A DNA stretch of 64,000 bases from Colwellia sp. MB3u-41 (lineage in GTDB: Bacteria > Pseudomonadota > Gammaproteobacteria > Enterobacterales > Alteromonadaceae). The DNA lies in contig NZ_JACGUT010000084.1 in NCBI RefSeq assembly GCF_014076845.1, positions 658,646-722,645 on the forward strand, written 5' to 3'. The stretch's first letter is position 1. Each line of letters opens with the position of its first letter. Positions 17,927 through 27,781 of this stretch are shown in pieces. The translations under genes were made by a program, and so were the position numbers. The notes under the pieces were generated by a model. That model searched no databases. It saw only the letters and a program-made list of their open reading frames with translations, and had not been told where the DNA came from.

Positions 17927-18727
17927 CTAAGATGAAAGTCGAATATCTTTTAAGTTAAAACCCAGAGGTATGTCTTTTTTTAGGGTGAAAAGGTCTCGGC
18001 TCAATGCTATTTGTTCTTTGTGTTCAACGAGCTTATTAGCCAATGTTGCTTTGAGATCTGTTGCTTCAAGTATGCACTTCAATGAGCCATACTTGTTCAA
18101 TAGCTGTGCTGCTGTTACTTGTCCTATACCGGCAACCCCCGGTATTTTATTGGTATTGTCACCGGTTAATGTCCATAAATCCATTAATTGCTGTGGCTTA
18201 ACGTTGAATTTACTTAGCACAAAGTTAGTATCAAGATGACGACGATTAAAGTGGTCGTAAACACCAATATGCGGGCTAAGTAACGAGAGGAAACCTTTAT
18301 CGGTCGAAACAATCGTCACGTTTTGATCTTTTAATGCCATCTTTATCGCTAAAGTCGCAATAATATCGTCAGCTTCATCTTCTTCAGGAATTAATGAGTC
18401 GACTTGTTGTTTCATTAATTCATCTTGAATATTAGACAGGCTTGTTGCTAAATGCTCAGCCATCTTTTTTCTGCCTTTTTTATAATCAGGGAATAACTCA
18501 TAACGCCAACAAGGTTTTTCACTGTCAAATACGGCTAAGGCATGGCTCGGTTGAAGGTGGTCGAGTATTTTACTTAAAGCTTGTCCGCAAGCTTTTTGAG
18601 TATTAAACAGGACTTGTTTTTTAGTATTTTCAGCAAGCTCGTTATTAAAAAGAAAAGGACGCTCCTGAACAGCGTATATTCTTCTGATTAAATTCAACGC
18701 ATCAATTAATACAAGATGTGCGGACAT
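17927..18727 (-). CDS. xni: Flap endonuclease Xni (exonuclease IX family)
   Basis: A 266-aa FEN-family nuclease related to the 5' nuclease domain of DNA polymerase I. The N-terminal LVLIDALNLIRRIY has the metal-binding Asp, EEDEADDIIATLA carries the acidic cluster, STDKGFLSL follows, and the helix-hairpin-helix is IPGVAGIGQVTAAQLL. It acts on flapped DNA, possibly in Okazaki-fragment or repair processing. It follows ppnN by 10 bp, as these genes neighbour each other in E. coli, so they are probably an operon. Confidence 0.93.
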   Translation of the reverse strand: MSAHLVLIDALNLIRRIYAVQERPFLFNNELAENTKKQVLFNTQKACGQALSKILDHLQPSHALAVFDSEKPCWRYELFPDYKKGRKKMAEHLATSLSNIQDELMKQQVDSLIPEEDEADDIIATLAIKMALKDQNVTIVSTDKGFLSLLSPHIGVYDHFNRRHLDTNFVLSKFNVKPQQLMDLWTLTGDNTNKIPGVAGIGQVTAAQLLNKYGSLKCILEATDLKATLANKLVEHKEQIALSRDLFTLKKDIPLGFNLKDIRLSS

Positions 18728-18737
18728 TCATTTACCC

Positions 18738-20078
18738 TTAAATTACTTTATAACACGGTACATATTTACTACCTGGTAATTTCATTCGTTGTTGTTCAAC
18801 AAATGAGGTAAGTAAATTATCCATCAGTTTCATTATTATTTTATCACCCGATATTTCAAACGGACCATTATCTCTGATCGCCTTAATACCGTGTGACTTT
18901 ACATTACCCGCTACTATAGCAGAAAAAATACGCCGTAAGTTTGCCGCTAACGTAGCTTTGTCTAAATCGTAGTTAATAGAGAGGTTAGCAATGTTTTTAT
19001 GTGTGGGTTCAAAGGGCTGTTGAAAATCAGGTTCGATGACAAGTGACCAGTTAAAATGATAAGCATCACCGGTCTTTTTGCGGTAGGTTATGACTTCATT
19101 TAACTTATGGCGCATAGCTTTCGCAACAGCAATAGAATCGTCAACAATAATTTCATAAAGACTTTGCGCCTTTTCACCTAAAGTTGTCGCAATAAAGCGA
19201 TCTATTTCTATAAAATATTCAGCACTCTCTTTGGGGCCCGTTAAAATAATAGGTAATTTTTGAGCCTGGTTTTTGCTATTTAACATAATACCTAAAATAT
19301 AAAGCAATTCTTCAGCTGTTCCTGCACCACCTGGGAAAATAACAATACCATGTGACATCCTAACAAAAGCCTCTAAACGTTTTTCAATATCAGGCATGAT
19401 GACGAGTTCATTCACAATTGGGTTTGGAGGCTCTGCAGCGATAATACTGGGTTCTGTTAGGCCAATATAACGTCCATTTTTGTTTCGTTGTTTCGCATGG
19501 GCAATGGTGGCTCCTTTCATCGGTCCTTTCATTGCACCAGGGCCACAACCAGTACAAATATTGAACCCCCTGAGCCCTAATTGATAACCAACCTCTTTTG
19601 TATATTTATATTCATTATCACTAATTGAATGCCCACCCCAACAAGTGACGAGATTAGGATCACTTTCAGGAATAATGACATTCGCATTGCGAAGAATATC
19701 AAACGTTAGATCGGTAATTTTTTGGGTGTGCTGAGCATCGACTTCATATCTCTTATGTGTAAAAAGGATATCACGTAAAACGGCAGACAAAAGCTCTTGA
19801 ATACCCTTTATAATTTTGCCATCAACAAAGGCATCATTGGGTGGATTGGTTAAAGCAAGTTTAACACCACGTTCACGGCGTAAGACTTGAATTTGAAAAT
19901 CTTGAAATTTTTGATATATCTCTTCTGCATCGTCAGTATGGCTTCCGGCATTTAATACTGCGAGTGAACAGTTTCGATAGACCTGGTATGTTTTACTGTT
20001 TGCTGATTGTTGAAGTTGCTCTATTTCTGACTGAGACAACAGGTTCATGTTGCCAACAGGATTTATTTGCGTATGCAT
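18738..20078 (-). CDS. ppnN: Nucleotide 5'-monophosphate nucleosidase PpnN (YgdH)
   Basis: A 446-aa LOG-type nucleosidase that hydrolyses purine and pyrimidine 5'-monophosphates to base and ribose 5-phosphate; in E. coli it is tuned by (p)ppGpp. The signature [15 protein letters not shown] is at about residues 250-265, with upstream [15 protein letters not shown] and the C-terminal [13 protein letters not shown] ending like E. coli YgdH. Length and N-terminal IxPxGxMxxLSQ fit the enteric protein. Cytoplasmic. Paired with xni downstream. Confidence 0.95.
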   Translation of the reverse strand: MHTQINPVGNMNLLSQSEIEQLQQSANSKTYQVYRNCSLAVLNAGSHTDDAEEIYQKFQDFQIQVLRRERGVKLALTNPPNDAFVDGKIIKGIQELLSAVLRDILFTHKRYEVDAQHTQKITDLTFDILRNANVIIPESDPNLVTCWGGHSISDNEYKYTKEVGYQLGLRGFNICTGCGPGAMKGPMKGATIAHAKQRNKNGRYIGLTEPSIIAAEPPNPIVNELVIMPDIEKRLEAFVRMSHGIVIFPGGAGTAEELLYILGIMLNSKNQAQKLPIILTGPKESAEYFIEIDRFIATTLGEKAQSLYEIIVDDSIAVAKAMRHKLNEVITYRKKTGDAYHFNWSLVIEPDFQQPFEPTHKNIANLSINYDLDKATLAANLRRIFSAIVAGNVKSHGIKAIRDNGPFEISGDKIIMKLMDNLLTSFVEQQRMKLPGSKYVPCYKVI

Positions 20079-20182
20079 AATTACGTTCCTTTACAAAAAT
20101 TTAAAGCTTATAGCTTGAAATGAGCTAAGATCATTAGCTGTTCAGGATAAGATTGGAGAAAAAGTAAAACTTTAGACGTTGG

Positions 20183-21781
20183 CTATATATAAACTACGGT
20201 GTTTTTTCCTTTCTCTTTTGCTTGATAAAGTGCACCATCGGCACGCTCAAAAGCCATGTGCACATTGTCATCTTCTCGAATATGGCTAACGCCCATAGAC
20301 ATAGTGATTGAGACTTTAGTATTCTTAAATTTAAAGGGTAATTTCGCTACCTGTAATCGCAATATGTTTAGCCTATCTATTAATTTTTCTTGATTGAACC
20401 CTGAAAAGATTAGCACAAATTCTTCTCCGCCGTAGCGGGCAATAAAGGCTTCATTACCAATATTTTTCTTAAGCGTACTTGAAATGACTTGTAGTGTTTT
20501 ATCACCAGCTGTGTGGCCATAGGTGTCATTAATGCGCTTAAAATTATCCAAATCCATGACAACAATAGCTAATTCGAATTTTTTATTATGATAACGTACA
20601 ATTTCTTTAGCGAAGTATTCATCAAAGGCCGCGCGGTTATTTAGCTGGGTTAACGCGTCTTGTAAACTTCTTGCTTGCTGTTCTTGAATACGTTTTTCAA
20701 AACGTTGGCTTTGCTTTTCTAATAATTCAACTTTTTCGGTCATTGATGATAATTGGCAATGTAAAGATTCTTGTTGTTCACGTTCAAAGGTTGTTTTTTT
20801 CTCTAATGTGCCAGCAATAACGCGTAACTTTGCATTAATATCAACTTTGATGTCGGCTAGTGACGTTGCTTTGTCTAGACCATTGGCCATGTCTACTATT
20901 TGCTTTTGCAGCTGCTCATTTAATATACTATGTTGTGATTGAGTTGCTTTGCAACTGGTTACTGCCGTTTTTACTGCCGACTGAACCGTTGTTAACGTCT
21001 CACTTAATGTTGAAAGAAATATTTTTGCAGTATTTCTTTCATCGTTTAAATCTTCAATGATCACATCAAATACGGTTAATAAATTATGTAATAACTTATT
21101 GTTAGATATATCTTTATTAAGCTGAGATTTAATAACAGCTATATCTTTTGCATGGTTGTCTGAAACAGCTAACCCGGTAATGATTTTTTCAAAGCGTTCT
21201 ATATATTTAAGCTCTGCAGTATCACTAGCGCCAACTGTTTTTACCATTGAATTAGGCTGTTTTAATACTTCAGCAGCAGGGGCTGTTCCCATATTTTTTG
21301 CTGATAAAGCCATATCGTAAAACTCTAACAGCTGACTTAGTAGCGGCACATATTGGACAACTGCATCTTTTGGATACTTTGACTCTGTAATTAAGCTGCG
21401 TAACTTACGTCTTAAGTCGGCGGGTAAGCCATTAATCTTTTGTAAAGCTAAACCCGCAATATGGAATCTTTCGTGTAATAGATTGAGATTAGTCGCATTC
21501 ACTTGAGATTGCTGTTGCAGAATAAGCAATGTCAATGCTATATGTGCTTGAATTTCAGGAAGAGCGGCCGATTTTTTAAGTAAAAGTCGTAACTTTGCCA
21601 ACTTATTATCTAACGTAATATCTATGCCTTCGCAAACAAGAGAAAGCTTTTCTATGAACTTTATTAACAGTGAGGATTGTGACTTAAGGTCTGTCTCAAT
21701 ATCGGCACGTGACGTAATGGCAAGTTCGAGTTTTTTCTTTAGTAAAATCATTTCTTTGCTGGCGGCTGAGTTATTGCTCAT
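20183..21781 (-). CDS. Diguanylate cyclase (GGDEF) with long helical N-terminus
   Basis: A 532-aa cytoplasmic diguanylate cyclase making c-di-GMP. The GGDEF domain occupies about residues 365-532, with the active-site motif RYGGEEF. The product-inhibition I-site RxxD is not present: the matching position reads GNEA. The 1-360 part is helical, with coiled-coil character (about 300-365, many Gln/Glu) and no membrane segment. It may be a sensor or oligomerisation region of an unrecognised family. Monocistronic between ppnN and queF. Confidence 0.85.
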   Translation of the reverse strand: MSNNSAASKEMILLKKKLELAITSRADIETDLKSQSSLLIKFIEKLSLVCEGIDITLDNKLAKLRLLLKKSAALPEIQAHIALTLLILQQQSQVNATNLNLLHERFHIAGLALQKINGLPADLRRKLRSLITESKYPKDAVVQYVPLLSQLLEFYDMALSAKNMGTAPAAEVLKQPNSMVKTVGASDTAELKYIERFEKIITGLAVSDNHAKDIAVIKSQLNKDISNNKLLHNLLTVFDVIIEDLNDERNTAKIFLSTLSETLTTVQSAVKTAVTSCKATQSQHSILNEQLQKQIVDMANGLDKATSLADIKVDINAKLRVIAGTLEKKTTFEREQQESLHCQLSSMTEKVELLEKQSQRFEKRIQEQQARSLQDALTQLNNRAAFDEYFAKEIVRYHNKKFELAIVVMDLDNFKRINDTYGHTAGDKTLQVISSTLKKNIGNEAFIARYGGEEFVLIFSGFNQEKLIDRLNILRLQVAKLPFKFKNTKVSITMSMGVSHIREDDNVHMAFERADGALYQAKEKGKNTVVYI

Positions 21782-21971
21782 AAAAAACGGTCTTCCGTAA
21801 AGTGCTTTATTGGCTGAGTGAACTTAATACAGTATATTTTAGTATAGCGACTAAATAGGATTAATTAAAAAAAGAACGCTAAATTCTAAACAATATCAAT
21901 TAATACTAAACCTTAGATAGTAAAAAGTCAGCATCCAGAATGACTTATAATTGATTTAACTCAAAAAATTG

Positions 21972-22835
21972 CTATTGCCTGAGTGTTCTTCCTGCTGGCG
22001 CGTGTAATTTAGCAGTAGAACGAAATGGATTTATATCTAAACCACCTCTTCTGGTATAACGGGCAAAAACAGTAAGCTCGGTAAGTTGGCAATACTTGGT
22101 TAAATCGCAATATATTCTTTCGACACATTGTTCATGAAATTCATTGTGTTGCCTAAATGATATCAAGTAAGCTAAAAGTGCTTTTTGTGAAATTTTTCGA
22201 CCACTATATTGAATGTAGATACTTGCCCAGTCAGGTTGATTAGTAATTAAACAGTTAGATTTTAATAAGTGACTCACTAAACTTTCACTTTCTACTATTT
22301 TTTCTTCAATATTAGCATCAACCAATAAGGTAGGATCAAGTTGATAATTTTCAACATCTAGGTCTACATCATCTATACAGAGTGTCTTTCCAGAAAATAT
22401 CTGATGATTAATATTAAGTGCAGGACAATTATCGACAGGAAAAAGCTCTGCGAAGGCAATACTACCCGATGTATTTGACAGATCTTTGACTAAGCGACTT
22501 TCAACGTCTTGCCAAGATGAAAATCGACTTTGATTAAAGCTGTTCAAATAGAGTTTAAATGATTTAGATTCAACTATGTTAGGGCTGGTGCAAGGAAAAC
22601 GAAATTCAGCAACTGCTACAACCGGTTTGCCTGAGCTATTTAGCCATGAGATTTCATAAGCATACCAAACATCTTCACCGATAAAAGGTAAGTTATCTGC
22701 TGAAATAGCTAAACTGTCTCTATTCAAACTTCGTGGTACCGCTTGTAAGAGTTCTGGGTTATATTCACTACAATAACTCGTAGCTTTTCCAAGTGTTAAT
22801 TGGCTTAATACTTTTGCGTTTTTATAATTTGTCAT
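21972..22835 (-). CDS. queF: NADPH-dependent 7-cyano-7-deazaguanine reductase QueF
   Basis: Reduces preQ0 to preQ1 in queuosine biosynthesis. This is the long enteric type (287 aa) with two tunnelling-fold modules: ESKSFKLYLNSFNQSRF (about residues 88-104), catalytic Cys in LLKSNCLITNQPDW, and a C-terminal FHEQCVERIY and YTRRGGLDINPFRS. Divergent from syd with only 60 bp between them, the same arrangement as in E. coli. Confidence 0.96.
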   Translation of the reverse strand: MTNYKNAKVLSQLTLGKATSYCSEYNPELLQAVPRSLNRDSLAISADNLPFIGEDVWYAYEISWLNSSGKPVVAVAEFRFPCTSPNIVESKSFKLYLNSFNQSRFSSWQDVESRLVKDLSNTSGSIAFAELFPVDNCPALNINHQIFSGKTLCIDDVDLDVENYQLDPTLLVDANIEEKIVESESLVSHLLKSNCLITNQPDWASIYIQYSGRKISQKALLAYLISFRQHNEFHEQCVERIYCDLTKYCQLTELTVFARYTRRGGLDINPFRSTAKLHAPAGRTLRQ

Positions 22836-22895
22836 AAAAGGGCTAGTTCAGTCTATGGCTATTTGTCGTTACATTTTAAAGGATCTTTTTAGCAG

Positions 22896-23456
22896 ATGAA
22901 ATCATCACCTTGCGAGTTAATGCAATCTTTATCATTATTTTCAAAAAAATATTTATCACAATACCAAGAGCGTTACCAGCATTTACCGCTTATTGAAAAA
23001 GATAAACAATGGCCTTCTCCTTGTTTATCAAATGATTATGATGAAAATCATCAGTACTGGCAGCCATTTGATATAATTGAATCAATAAATTTTGATAATG
23101 TTGAACAAGCTTTAGAAGTTAGTATCCATGCCGATTTTAAAACTTATTTCACCACGTTATATAGCGATACCTTAGATGCTAGTTGTGATGATGGTGCATT
23201 GTCTTTACTTTTTGCTTGGAGTAAAGAGGATTTTCAACGCTTACAAGAGAATGTGATAGGGCATATTTTAATGAAGCAAAAACTAAAACAACCGCTAACG
23301 TTGTTTTTTGCACTGACTGATGATGAAAATATGATCCTAAGTGTTAACAATGACAACGGAGAAATTTGGGTTGAGAAAGTAGGGTGCGAGGCGCATAAAA
23401 AAGTTGCCGACTCTCTTACGTGTTTTATTCGTATGTTAACCCCACGAATTCCTTAA
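22896..23456 (+). CDS. syd: SecY-interacting protein Syd
   Basis: A 186-aa cytoplasmic Syd homologue: acidic, with WPSPC near residue 46 and a central DDGALSLLFAWSKEDFQRLQEN segment, ending in FIRMLTPRIP. Syd binds the SecYEG translocon and may help disassemble faulty complexes. Divergent from queF as in other gammaproteobacteria. Confidence 0.9.
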   Translation: MKSSPCELMQSLSLFSKKYLSQYQERYQHLPLIEKDKQWPSPCLSNDYDENHQYWQPFDIIESINFDNVEQALEVSIHADFKTYFTTLYSDTLDASCDDGALSLLFAWSKEDFQRLQENVIGHILMKQKLKQPLTLFFALTDDENMILSVNNDNGEIWVEKVGCEAHKKVADSLTCFIRMLTPRIP

Positions 23457-23465
23457 CCATTATTA

Positions 23466-23783
23466 TTATTGCTGCTTTGTTAAGTTAATCACTAAGGCTT
23501 TTAATTGTGCTAACTCTGCTTCAATAGGCTGTAATGCTTTTGCTATAGCCTGTTCTATTTCTGGAGGAATAGAAGTAGAGGTGGATTTTTTTCTTAAAGC
23601 CTCTTTAGATTCAATCTCTAATTCAACAAGCTGAGGATCATGTGTCCAATTTCTTAATGTTGTAATGATCGTAGGCAATGGCATTGGTTTTGTTAATTTC
23701 GTTTTTACTAATGCTACCGTTGGTTTTTTACCTTGGTTAGCCAGTTGATTTGCGATAAGTGTTATTTCGTCAGTTGTCGTCAT
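23466..23783 (-). CDS. KfrA_N-like putative DNA-binding protein
   Basis: A 105-aa protein. Residues 5-50 (ITLIANQLANQGKKPTVALV, then PTIITTLRNW) resemble the N-terminal DNA-binding domain of plasmid KfrA-type proteins, in which a GKKPTV turn precedes a recognition helix. The C-terminal half (70-105) is a helix likely to form a coiled coil, as in KfrA but much shorter. It is convergent with syd and only 9 bp from it. Function is inferred from fold resemblance only. Confidence 0.6.
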   Translation of the reverse strand: MTTTDEITLIANQLANQGKKPTVALVKTKLTKPMPLPTIITTLRNWTHDPQLVELEIESKEALRKKSTSTSIPPEIEQAIAKALQPIEAELAQLKALVINLTKQQ

Positions 23784-23967
23784 AAAATTACTTTTAATTG
23801 TTAAAGAGACTATGTTTTAGTGAATATCACAGGTGATTGTTAATTTACTTTTAGTGGTTTTATATTAATCGTAACTATATCAATTGCTTGGAAAACATGG
23901 TTTGGCCCTTGCTATTAGCTGAATAGTTTAATTAACAAATGTTCAAAAAATACATAAGGGAAAACTC

Positions 23968-24351
23968 ATGAAAAAATCTATTATAGCATTACTTATTGCT
24001 GCGCCTTTAACTTTATCACTATCAGGATGCGTGATTGCTGTTGGAGGTGGTGATGAAGGGCATTCAATGTCAACATCCTTTGGTGATCGCGAATATGAAA
24101 ATCGTAAGCAAATCGCTAAAATTCAATTAAATTCTCGCTATGACGATATTAAAAGTCAATTCGCCCTTGCCGATTTTAATGAAAAATATCAGATAGATGG
24201 GAAGGAAATAAAGGTTCTTTTTTATCGTACACATCGTGTTCATAAAGATGATTTAACCACTAAAGATGAGTGTACATATTTACATTTTGTTGATGGTGTT
24301 TTAGTAGAAACTGGGAATGGTGCAGATTATAGACGTAATATTTCAGACTAA
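23968..24351 (+). CDS. DUF3192 lipoprotein
   Basis: A 127-aa lipoprotein: the signal peptide ends in a lipobox LSGC (residues 18-21), followed by a Gly-rich linker and a DUF3192 domain with VLFYRTHRVHKDDLTTKDEC. It is paralogous to 17434-17811, which has a membrane anchor instead of a lipid anchor. Function unknown. AAGGGAAAA precedes the ATG. Monocistronic. Confidence 0.8.
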   Translation: MKKSIIALLIAAPLTLSLSGCVIAVGGGDEGHSMSTSFGDREYENRKQIAKIQLNSRYDDIKSQFALADFNEKYQIDGKEIKVLFYRTHRVHKDDLTTKDECTYLHFVDGVLVETGNGADYRRNISD

Positions 24352-24748
24352 TATTTTCAGTACTTATTATAAAAATACGGATTTAGTGACCGATTACTTA
24401 AACGACATGAAGGTCCATATTTGGGAATATCACCCAACCAATATCAATAATGGTTAACGAGTAAATTAATGTATATGAACAATTAATCGTTATTAACAAA
24501 TGGCATGTTTTATTTGGCTTTAAAATCAACTTATTGTCATGACTTAGCGTATTATCGACAATGATTTTATGTCGTTAACCTTACTTTTTATATAGTTTTT
24601 CCAACAACAATCTGTTTTTTTTAAGATGTTTGTCTTTATAAAATTGGTGATAAAGCGTTCGAGTATTGTTTGACCTTATTCGTTTTTTACTGCTATGGTG
24701 ATCAAATAAAAATAAAAATAAAAATAAAAAACGCAAGGATGACAAATT
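24352..24748. other. Non-coding gap of about 400 bp
   Basis: AT-rich, with no convincing ORF on either strand. It holds a short inverted repeat (TTGGG at 24421, CCCAA at 24433) and a run of AAAAT repeats just before the acetyltransferase ribosome site (about 24707-24732). Probably promoter sequence for the next gene; nothing more can be supported. Confidence 0.5.
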
Positions 24749-25393
24749 ATGTCAGAAGCAATACGTGATAAAACAAACCTTGATATAAGAGCTGCTTATT
24801 TGTCGGGTGAAGACTTAAAACTCGCGGCATCATTACTGTATCAAGCTTATCATGACGATCCTGTTTTTTTGGAAATATTTTCCAATGAAAACAACGATTA
24901 CGAACAAAGATTACGTGCAGCCATTCGCGAAGAACTAAGTGCTTTTTGGCATGCCAAACAACCGATGGTTGGCCTGTATTTGGGGGAAGCAATGGTGGGT
25001 GTTGCTTGTTTAAATAGTCCAGATGAAAGTGTAAGTTCTGAACGTTTCTGGCACTGGCGTTTAAAGATGATGCTAGGCGCAGGTTATTTTAGTACCAAGC
25101 AAATGATTGAAAAAGAAAAAACGGTACTTGCTGCTATTCCAATGAAAAATTTTCATATGCTTTCGTTTATTGCCATTCATCCATTACATCAACACCATGG
25201 CTTTGGGCATTATCTTTTGGCTGCTGTCAATACTATATTAGAAGAGCACTCTGATAGTGAAGGGGTGGCTGTTTATGCGACAACAAATAAATATCAACAA
25301 TTTTTTAAAGACGTTGATTATGAATTTGTTCAAGAGCTTTCAGTTGGAAATGTTACGGGTTCATTGATGATTCATTACAGAAGTAAAAGTTAA
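24749..25393 (+). CDS. GNAT-family N-acetyltransferase
   Basis: A 214-aa GCN5-related acetyltransferase. The acetyl-CoA loop is HQHHGFGHYLL (about residues 149-159), preceded by the beta-strand segment FIAIHP, and a C-terminal YQQFFKDVDYEFV resembles the family's final strand. The substrate is unknown. The first 80 residues contain YHDDPVFLEIF, a pattern seen in GNATs acting on small molecules. AAGGATG lies before the ATG. Monocistronic, with a terminator about 30 bp downstream. Confidence 0.75.
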   Translation: MSEAIRDKTNLDIRAAYLSGEDLKLAASLLYQAYHDDPVFLEIFSNENNDYEQRLRAAIREELSAFWHAKQPMVGLYLGEAMVGVACLNSPDESVSSERFWHWRLKMMLGAGYFSTKQMIEKEKTVLAAIPMKNFHMLSFIAIHPLHQHHGFGHYLLAAVNTILEEHSDSEGVAVYATTNKYQQFFKDVDYEFVQELSVGNVTGSLMIHYRSKS

Positions 25394-25420
25394 GTTCAAT
25401 TTTATAATAACGTTTTAGAG

Positions 25421-25447
25421 AAATACCGAATTTTAATTCGGTATTTT
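25421..25447. terminator. Intrinsic terminator after acetyltransferase
   Basis: A perfect 12-bp stem (AAATACCGAATT with its complement) around a TT loop, ending in TTTTG. Confidence 0.85.
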
Positions 25448-25645
25448 GCTTTTATTATTTTGTATTTTCATTAGTGATTATAACGCAATCGAAAGGTTTG
25501 ACTGTTAACATCGCTAAAGTGGCTAAACACATGTCTAGGGTTATCGATCGTTTTTTACTTCACAAATTAACTGTCATTTTCAAACGTTGAGGGTGCGATA
25601 GGTTACTAAATTAATCTTTACTTTATATGATCATCTTGGAAAAAA

Positions 25646-26239
25646 ATGGAAGCATTAAACAAACAATTAGATTTTATTATTGAACTAGATAGGCTTAAGG
25701 GTGTTTATCGTCAAGCACTTGTGAAGTCTGATAAAAATAGATTTGAGAACAGCGCTGAGCATAGCTGGCATATTTCATTAACAGCGCAAATACTTCAAGA
25801 GTATACTGAAGAAAAAGTCGATATTTCACGTGTTATGAGTATGTTACTTATTCATGATGTTGTTGAAATAGATGCGGGTGATATGTTTGCTTTTTCTGAT
25901 AAAAAAGCGCTTGCTGAGCAAAAAGATAAAGAAATAAAGGCTGCAACACGATTATTTGGCTTATTACCTGAAAAACAGTTTAAAGCTTTTAATGACTTAT
26001 GGTTAGAGTTTGAATGTGCTGAAACAATAGACGCTCGATTTGCTAAAGCCATAGACAGTGTATTACCTTTATTACAAAATATGAGAAATGAAGGTGGAAG
26101 TTGGGTAAATCATAAGGTTAAAAAATCACAAGTGATAAAACGTAATAACTTTCTTGAAGGACTTGCTCCTCAATTATGGTTATATGTTTGTCAGCAAATT
26201 GATATTGCCGTAGCAAAAGGTTGGTTGCAAGATGATTAA
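25646..26239 (+). CDS. HD-domain phosphohydrolase (YfbR-like)
   Basis: A 197-aa HD-domain protein. The metal ligands are the His in NSAEHSWHISL (about residue 35), the HD pair in LLIHDVVEIDAGD (about 69-70) and a later Asp in FAKAIDSVLPLLQN. This is the arrangement of the HD_3 family, which includes 5'-deoxynucleotidases such as YfbR. Nucleotide hydrolysis is therefore likely but the substrate is inferred. Cytoplasmic, monocistronic. Confidence 0.8.
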   Translation: MEALNKQLDFIIELDRLKGVYRQALVKSDKNRFENSAEHSWHISLTAQILQEYTEEKVDISRVMSMLLIHDVVEIDAGDMFAFSDKKALAEQKDKEIKAATRLFGLLPEKQFKAFNDLWLEFECAETIDARFAKAIDSVLPLLQNMRNEGGSWVNHKVKKSQVIKRNNFLEGLAPQLWLYVCQQIDIAVAKGWLQDD

Positions 26240-26344
26240 TAGCAACGATACCACATTAAATATGGTTGGTGATTTTCACTTACATTGCAACGACTACTGA
26301 TGTTTATTTAATGTAGTGGAACATTATTTTAATAAGGAGTAAGT

Positions 26345-26722
26345 ATGATAGATTTTAAGAACTCATCGGTTTTTAAGTTAAAACCTATTTACATTGAGGA
26401 TGCGAAAGAGGACTTTCATAAATTTATGATTGAGTGAGAGTCAATTTTTGCTGCTTTTAAAAGTATTAGAGACCAAGTCATTTTCACAAATAAACGTATT
26501 ATTGCCGCTAACGTTCAAGGCATTACTGGCTCTAAAGTAGATTATACGTCTTTACCTTACAGTAAAATTCAAGCTTTTTCAGTTGAGTCATCTGGCACAT
26601 TAGATCTAGATTGTGAAATAGAGGTTTATTTAAGTGAATTGGGTATGGCTAAATTTGAAATAAAAGGTTCGTTCGATCTCATAAAATTTAATCAATGTAT
26701 TAGCCAATATGTACTTGCTTAG
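26345..26722 (+). pseudogene. PH-domain protein gene with one in-frame TGA
   Basis: Reading from the ATG at 26345 gives MIDFKNSSVFKLKPIYIEDA and a single TGA at 26435-26437 (codon 31), after which the same frame stays open to a TAG at 26722 with a clean bacterial PH-domain sequence (FTNKRIIAANVQG, DYTSLPYSKIQAFSVE). The full protein would be about 125 aa. The stop sits where homologues, as I recall them, have Gly before Glu, consistent with one GGA-to-TGA change. No frameshift or other stop is seen, so the break is recent or the stop is a sequencing error. AAGGAG precedes the start. Confidence 0.8.
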
Positions 26723-26812
26723 TAAATAGACACGGAAAATAGAAAAGTTGTAGGCTTTTTGCCTATTAATACGTAAGTGACCTAAATTTGCGACCTTAAT
26801 AAGGACTTAACG

Positions 26813-27118
26813 ATGAAGCTGCTATATTCTAACGAAAATCAATTTCTTGTGAATAATGTGAAAAACATTATTGAAGCCGAAAACATCAGTTCATTTATTA
26901 AGAATGAATTTGCACAAGGTGCAGTGGGTGAAATCTCAGCCTTTGATTCTTGGCCAGAAGTTTGGGTGGCAAATGACGAAGACTATGAACGTGCGTTAGC
27001 GCTATTGGCATCATCTCAACTTGATGTTAAAGGTCATGATTGGCTCTGTAAAAACTGTAAGGAGAAAAATGCTCCTTCTTTTGAAATATGTTGGAATTGT
27101 CAGCATGATCATTTATAA
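26813..27118 (+). CDS. DUF2007-type protein with zinc ribbon
   Basis: A 101-aa protein. Residues 1-70 match the DUF2007 (putative signal-transducing protein) fold, with MKLLYSNENQFLVNNVKNII and WPEVWVANDEDYERAL. The C-terminus has CKNC and CWNC, two CxxC pairs 12 residues apart that form a likely zinc ribbon. Function unknown. Soluble. Confidence 0.8.
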   Translation: MKLLYSNENQFLVNNVKNIIEAENISSFIKNEFAQGAVGEISAFDSWPEVWVANDEDYERALALLASSQLDVKGHDWLCKNCKEKNAPSFEICWNCQHDHL

Positions 27119-27214
27119 CCATGAAGTAGAAGCACGCTAAAATTAAAAGCGTCATTGTTTACTTTCTACTTTTCCTCCTTTGAACAACACTAAGTTTGAG
27201 CGTTAGAGATTGAA

Positions 27215-27682
27215 ATGACACCAGGTATTAACATCGTCAAAAAGCATCAAGTTATACATAAAATACATGAGTATTCTCATGATGAATTAAGTGAATCTTA
27301 TGGGCTTGAGGCCGCCGAGAAATTAAGTGTTGATGCCGGTCAAGTTTTCAAAACTTTGGTTGTGACGCTCGATAGTAAAACGTTAGTTGTAGGCGTAATA
27401 CCTGTTTCATCTATGCTCAGTATGAAGCTCATCGCCAAGGCGGTAGGCGCTAAAAAAGCCACCATGGCTGATAAGTCTGATGTTGAACGCTCCACTGGAT
27501 ATGTACTTGGAGGGGTTAGTCCGCTTGGGCAAAAGAAAGCCCTTAAGACGATTATTGATTTATCGGCTAATCAGTTCGCTACCATCTACGTTAGCGGTGG
27601 TCGTAGAGGTTTAGAAATAGAGTTAAGCCCCGAGGACCTCATAAAACTGACAAAAGGTTTACTTGCTAAAATATGTCAATGA
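27215..27682 (+). CDS. ybaK: YbaK-type aminoacyl-tRNA deacylase (Cys-tRNA(Pro) deacylase)
   Basis: A 155-aa YbaK/EbsC-family editing domain that removes misacylated Cys from tRNA(Pro). Typical segments are AGQVFKTLVVTLDSKTLVV, the catalytic-lysine region KLIAKAVGAKKATMADK, and GYVLGGVSPLGQKK. The ending SGGRRGLEIELSPEDLIKLT matches family members. Cytoplasmic, monocistronic. It marks the right edge of the intact genes before the decaying block. Confidence 0.9.
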   Translation: MTPGINIVKKHQVIHKIHEYSHDELSESYGLEAAEKLSVDAGQVFKTLVVTLDSKTLVVGVIPVSSMLSMKLIAKAVGAKKATMADKSDVERSTGYVLGGVSPLGQKKALKTIIDLSANQFATIYVSGGRRGLEIELSPEDLIKLTKGLLAKICQ

Positions 27683-27781
27683 CCGCTTTTTTAGCAGGTA
27701 AACCCAGTAAAAAATGTAGGCAACTAAGCAATAATCACGCAGAGTTTTATCAACCTTGTTCAACATGTATAAATGACTTAA

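Noticed and set aside
26435..26437. Selenocysteine at the TGA of the PH-domain gene
   Set aside because: No selenocysteine insertion hairpin is evident and the family has no catalytic Cys/Sec at this place; a point mutation is simpler.
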